Origin: DATKKX01 sp035542775
Lineage (GTDB): Bacteria > Planctomycetota > Phycisphaerae > UBA1845 > UTPLA1
Length of the DNA stretch: 8,644 nt
Assembly: GCA_035542775.1 (NCBI GenBank)
Contig: DATKKX010000356.1
Location: 1-8,644 of the forward strand
Reading direction: 5' to 3'
In this document: one piece after another, positions 6,204 through 8,644 of the stretch
Layout of the letters: each line of letters opens with the position of its first letter
How positions within the stretch are numbered: position 1 is the first letter of the stretch
Program-made: the position numbers and the translations under genes
Notes under the pieces: generated by a model
What the model saw: the letters and a program-made list of their open reading frames with translations, nothing else
Database searches by the model: none
What the model was told of the DNA's origin: nothing

Positions 6204-6360
6204 CTCACCACGATGAACACGAAGATCACGTAGAAAACCGTTGAAGAGTAGATGAGCAGGTCTGCCGGGCGGTGAAGCCGGACGCAGGCTGCCGGGAGGC
6301 ATCCTCGTCTGGTCATATCATTTCCATTGTCTTCGTGATCTTCGTGTTCTTTGTGGTGAG
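6204..6360. repeat. Inverted repeat pair built from CTTCGTG-type 9-mers
   Basis: The left arm (6204-6230) and right arm (6334-6360) are reverse complements at 25 of 27 positions. Partial pairing continues inward for about seven more bases. The right arm together with the three bases before it is a tandem of three 9-base units near CTTCGTGNT (6331-6357); the left arm holds the same units inverted. About 100 bases lie between the arms. It fills most of the spacer between the end of udg and the convergent hydrolase gene, and a transcript could fold it into a long stem. Confidence 0.65.
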
Positions 6361-6362
6361 AC

Positions 6363-6406
6363 CGACCGAAACGGTCGTGTAGCGTCAGTCGACGCGACCG
6401 ACTGAC
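6363..6406 (-). terminator. Two hairpins at the 3' end of the hydrolase gene, possible terminator
   Basis: In minus-strand order, an 8-bp perfect stem (6406-6399 with 6391-6384, 7-base loop) overlaps the stop codon. A 6-bp stem (CGACCG with CGGTCG, 6363-6377) with a 3-base loop follows. No T-run follows either, so this is at best a factor-assisted terminator or an mRNA 3'-end stabiliser. Confidence 0.35.
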
Positions 6407-7416
6407 ACGATCTTCTTGCGGGAGTACTTCTTACCGTCCTGCAGCGCGACGTTCACCGTCACCTCGTAGCGGCCGGGCTCAGCATAGGCGTGGGTGGGGG
6501 CGGCATCGTGCGAGTCGGTACCATCGCCGAAGAACCACTTCTGCTTTACGGCCTTGGGCAGCGCGTCCAGATCGAAACGCATCTCCAGCCGCTTGGCGCC
6601 GCCGGTCGGCGTGGCGCGGATGCGCACCCAGGGCGATTTCTTGGCGACCTCCCGGAAATACTTCCAGGGCACGGCTGGGTCGATCCGGCGGTGGCTGCCG
6701 GTGATCTCCCGCTCGTCCGGGTGGATGCCGGCGGCCCACAGCCACTTGAGCAAGGCCATAGACTGCTCCCGCAGAAGGTCGCTCACGCCATAGATGACCA
6801 GCACCTTCTGCCAGGGGTCCACCTGATCGCGGGGGACATCCATGAAGCGCTCGTCGAAGGAGCTCTGCCGGATGGCGAGGGCGCGAAAGACGTCCGGGTT
6901 TCGCAGGCCGGTATTCAGAATAGCGTAGCCCCCGGCCGACCAGCCGGTCATGAAGACCTCGTTTTCGGCGATGTTGTAGCGAAGCTTGACGGCCGAAACG
7001 GCGCCGAGAATGGCCTTCTCGTCCTCGCGTTGCAGGGCGATCTGCTCCTCGGGCGGCGGCGGGAAGTCGCCCTTGGTTCCGACCAGTTTTGGAGCGATGA
7101 CGATGATGCCGCTGTCCTCGGCGAACTTGGCCCACTCGCGCATCTGCAGCTCGGCGGTGTCGTAGGGCCAGGTGCCGTGACAAGCGACGATGAGGGGCCA
7201 GGCGTGCTTGTCCGAGTAGGTGCTGGGAACGTACAACAGATACTGCCGCCGGCTCTGCTCGTCGGTCTCTTCGTGCACCTTGGCCTGGGATGGCAGGGTC
7301 TCCAGGGCGGGGCAGCCGCAACAGAGCAGAGCAAGGCCGCTGAGCAGGCTGACGGTCGCCAGGCGGCGAAGGGTTTGCGCACGCCGCAATCCGTGATCGG
7401 GTCCGGGCGTTTGCAT
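6385..7416 (-). CDS. Lipoprotein alpha/beta hydrolase (esterase/depolymerase-like) with C-terminal PKD domain
   Basis: This 343-residue protein is probably exported and anchored to the envelope. The N-terminus is basic, with a hydrophobic core at about 20-33 and a lipobox-like LCCGC giving Cys35 as the likely lipidated residue; cysteine at -3 is unusual. The alpha/beta hydrolase region (about 58-255) has an oxyanion-type CHG (79-81), the nucleophile elbow GWSAGG with Ser160, a plausible acid Asp213 in YGVSDLL, and a candidate base His242. The layout resembles PHB-depolymerase/PET-hydrolase-like esterases. Residues about 264-343 form a PKD-type beta-sandwich with WFFGDGT and THAYAEPGRYEVTV, usually a protein- or carbohydrate-contact module. 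The substrate cannot be told from sequence. The start has no clear Shine-Dalgarno; a -10-like box lies six bases upstream. Confidence 0.88.
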   Translation of the reverse strand: MQTPGPDHGLRRAQTLRRLATVSLLSGLALLCCGCPALETLPSQAKVHEETDEQSRRQYLLYVPSTYSDKHAWPLIVACHGTWPYDTAELQMREWAKFAEDSGIIVIAPKLVGTKGDFPPPPEEQIALQREDEKAILGAVSAVKLRYNIAENEVFMTGWSAGGYAILNTGLRNPDVFRALAIRQSSFDERFMDVPRDQVDPWQKVLVIYGVSDLLREQSMALLKWLWAAGIHPDEREITGSHRRIDPAVPWKYFREVAKKSPWVRIRATPTGGAKRLEMRFDLDALPKAVKQKWFFGDGTDSHDAAPTHAYAEPGRYEVTVNVALQDGKKYSRKKIVSVGRVD

Positions 7417-7422
7417 GGCGGC

Positions 7423-7450
7423 CGTATATATAGGCTTAACACGACCTCAA
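7423..7450 (-). promoter_or_regulatory. Possible hydrolase promoter, leaderless configuration
   Basis: On the minus strand, TTGAGG (7450-7445) and TATACG (7428-7423) are 16 bases apart, each a 4/6 match. The -10-like box ends six bases before the ATG at 7416, the same spacing as at lepA. The run TATATATA allows other registers. Confidence 0.33.
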
Positions 7451-7463
7451 AGCCAGGGGAGGC

Positions 7464-7492
7464 TTGTCAGCAACTGAGGGCGGCGCTATACT
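7464..7492 (+). promoter_or_regulatory. Sigma-70-type promoter of the response regulator gene
   Basis: TTGTCA (7464-7469) and TATACT (7487-7492) are separated by exactly 17 bases. Each differs from the consensus at one position. Transcription would start near 7499, leaving a leader of about 67 bases before ATG 7566. This is the best promoter in the window. Confidence 0.65.
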
Positions 7493-7565
7493 TGTAGTCG
7501 GAATTCCGGCAGGCGGCAGCGAATTTGCAGGCGGCTGCGCCCGCTGGACGATAGGGAGACGTCCG

Positions 7566-7985
7566 ATGCCAGCCAAACTAGATGGACGATCGATACTGGT
7601 CGTCGACGATGATCCGGACATTGTGGCAACGGTGAAGATGGCTTTCGAGGCCTCCGGGGCCAAGGTGACCACGGCCCGCGACGGGAACAAGGCCGTCGAG
7701 TTAGCTCGCAGCATCAATCCCGACCTCATCATCCTCGATATGATGATGCCCAAGCGCAGCGGCTTCCTGGTGATGGAGACGCTCAAACCGCAACGAAAAG
7801 CCGGCACGAAGCCCTTTGTCATCATGATCACGGCGAACGAAGGCAAGCGTCACGAGCAATACGCGCGCTATCTTGGCGTGGACGAATACGTCAACAAGCC
7901 CTTCAGCATGGACATGATTCTGGAACGTTCCTGCGAACTGCTGGGCGGGGACTTCTCTGAGCCAGATCATGCTCCTCCGAAATAG
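7566..7985 (+). CDS. Single-domain response regulator (CheY-like receiver)
   Basis: This 139-residue protein is essentially only a receiver domain. The acidic triad is DDD (14-16), the phospho-acceptor is Asp58 in LIILDMMMP, the switch Thr is Thr89 in ITAN, and the invariant Lys is Lys111 in NKPF. No DNA-binding or enzyme output domain follows; the last dozen residues are a short polar tail. It probably acts by protein-protein contact after phosphorylation by a histidine kinase. No kinase gene is nearby, so its partner and pathway are unknown. ATG 7566 is chosen because it begins the canonical receiver strand and has GGGAG seven bases upstream. The frame is open further upstream to 7464, but that part overlaps the promoter. 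Confidence 0.92.
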   Translation: MPAKLDGRSILVVDDDPDIVATVKMAFEASGAKVTTARDGNKAVELARSINPDLIILDMMMPKRSGFLVMETLKPQRKAGTKPFVIMITANEGKRHEQYARYLGVDEYVNKPFSMDMILERSCELLGGDFSEPDHAPPK

Positions 7986-7995
7986 TAGCCGCACT

Positions 7996-8013
7996 GCGCC
8001 ACCGGCGCCATTT
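7996..8013 (+). terminator. Weak hairpin after the response regulator gene
   Basis: GCGCC and GGCGC (7996-8000, 8004-8008) can pair across a 3-base loop 11 bases after the stop, followed by CATTT. The stem is short and the T-run has only three bases, so this is a tentative terminator. Confidence 0.3.
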
Positions 8014-8101
8014 CCAGGGCTTGGAGCTCATGATCTCGCCGACCAGTTGATACGGGTTTGGGGGCCTAATAATTGACTGGGCAAGCAGTTAGGGCGCGGC
8101 C

Positions 8102-8222
8102 TTGCAAAGCGGAGCCGCGGCGTATAGGCTTATAGGATTGTTATGAGAGGTGTTGGGAATCCGCGGGCGCGCGGGAACGGATCTTGTTGGAAGGCGTGTG
8201 TGCACGAGGAGCGTCACGGAGT
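8102..8222 (+). promoter_or_regulatory. rpsO upstream region: tentative promoter and structured leader
   Basis: TTGCAA (8102-8107) and TATAGG (8123-8128) are a poorly spaced (15 bases) promoter candidate. Downstream, CCGCG and CGCGG (8161-8165, 8170-8174) form a small hairpin that competes with an ATCCG/CGGAT pairing (8159-8163, 8178-8182). A CGTG-TGTG-CACG hairpin (8195-8206) abuts the GAGGAG Shine-Dalgarno at 8206-8211. Ribosomal protein S15 is known to repress its own mRNA through varied leader structures, so this leader is a plausible site; the exact fold is not established. Confidence 0.3.
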
Positions 8223-8492
8223 ATGGCGTTAACGTTAGCCGATAAGGCCAAGTTGGTAGGGACACACCGGCGGCATGACAAAGACACGGGCTCGCCGGAA
8301 GTTCAAGTTGCGCTGCTGACCACAAGGATCCAGCAACTCACTGAGCATCTCAAGGTGCACAAGAAGGATCACTCCTCGCGCCGCGGGTTGCTGAAAATGG
8401 TTGGGACACGGTCCAGCCTCCTCACTTACTTGAACAGAGTGGACCGTGAAAGATATCAGAAGATCATTGATAGCCTGGGCCTGCGAAAATAA
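8223..8492 (+). CDS. rpsO: 30S ribosomal protein S15
   Basis: This is an 89-residue protein, the same length as E. coli S15. It binds the central domain of 16S rRNA early in small-subunit assembly. The signature is clear: DTGSPEVQVALLT (21-33), HLKVHKKDHSSRRGLL (42-57), and the C-terminal RYQKIIDSLGLRK. The basic pair often found in the RRKLL segment is replaced here by RSSLL (63-67). ATG 8223 gives the usual MALT start and has GAGGAG eleven bases upstream plus GGAG immediately before it; the longer frame from 8184 is not needed. Codon use is visibly less GC-rich than in the neighbours, as expected for a highly expressed gene. Confidence 0.97.
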   Translation: MALTLADKAKLVGTHRRHDKDTGSPEVQVALLTTRIQQLTEHLKVHKKDHSSRRGLLKMVGTRSSLLTYLNRVDRERYQKIIDSLGLRK

Positions 8493-8644
8493 CGGTTTCT
8501 CGCCGAGGCCTCCCAGCGAATCGAGAGGATTTGTCTCTCTCGCGAATACGTGCATGCCTAACGGCATGGCACTGGGCGGTGGGTATTTCATCCCCCGCGT
8601 GCAGTGCGGCATCTCCCCCCTCCCATATGATAGGAGAAGCTTCA
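8493..8644 (+). promoter_or_regulatory. rpsO downstream spacer: hairpins and Shine-Dalgarno of the next gene (probably pnp)
   Basis: No gene is seen here. A 6-bp stem (CGAGAG with CTCTCG, 8522-8527 and 8537-8542) is followed by a 9-bp stem with one bulged base around a TAAC loop (8550-8572). Neither is followed by a T-run, so read-through is likely. AGGAG at 8632-8636 ends eight bases before the window edge, so a start codon should lie right after base 8644. The rpsO-pnp order is common in bacteria; in E. coli the spacer hairpin is cut by RNase III in PNPase autoregulation. Confidence 0.4.

Noticed and set aside
6479..7321. 280-codon minus-strand frame inside the hydrolase gene
   Set aside because: It is an Arg/Ala-rich alternate frame of a gene with clear hydrolase and PKD motifs.
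1..8644. CRISPR array, tRNA, transposase or defence genes
   Set aside because: I looked for direct repeats with regular spacers, tRNA-like T-loop and acceptor patterns, and DDE or tyrosine recombinase motifs, and saw none. The short arrays have no spacers and are too degenerate for CRISPR.

Overview
This is a GC-rich bacterial chromosomal window of mostly ordinary cellular genes. The best guess for the source is a planctomycete or a close relative. That rests on gene style: a PW...IFTPRRA-type membrane protein, a long-tailed OmpA-like lipoprotein, a family 4 uracil-DNA glycosylase with an N-terminal extension, and a small double-CxxCxxC protein of a kind I associate with planctomycetes. No taxonomic marker here settles it.

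Layout. Bases 1-508 (minus) are the 5' part of a multi-pass membrane protein that runs off the left edge. A perfect 11-bp hairpin with a T-run then closes an OmpA-like peptidoglycan-binding lipoprotein (640-1683, minus), which has a good sigma-70-type promoter at 1781-1809. Bases 1810-2780 hold no convincing gene. This stretch carries several degenerate short-period tandem arrays (periods 7 and 10) and one copy of a 30-base hairpin-forming repeat. A small cysteine-rich ORF follows (2854-3171, plus); its 5' end looks frameshifted. The inverted partner of the 30-base repeat lies just after it.

The housekeeping part follows. lepA (elongation factor 4, 3289-5148, minus) has a 20-residue insertion in its GTPase domain. 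It is divergent from a family 4 uracil-DNA glycosylase (5300-6178, plus). A region with long inverted arms made of 9-base units (6204-6360) separates that gene from a lipoprotein alpha/beta hydrolase with a C-terminal PKD domain (6385-7416, minus). A single-domain CheY-like response regulator (7566-7985, plus) has a near-consensus promoter. It is followed by rpsO (8223-8492, plus) and a hairpin-containing leader that ends in a Shine-Dalgarno sequence at the right edge, as expected before pnp.

The genes do not form one pathway. The two lipoproteins act at the cell envelope, while lepA, rpsO and the presumed pnp belong to translation and RNA metabolism. I found no defence system, CRISPR array, transposase or tRNA. 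The most interesting observations are the disrupted cysteine-rich gene, the short-period arrays, the paired inverted repeats, and three genes whose candidate -10 box lies only 6 or 7 bases before the start codon, which suggests leaderless transcripts.
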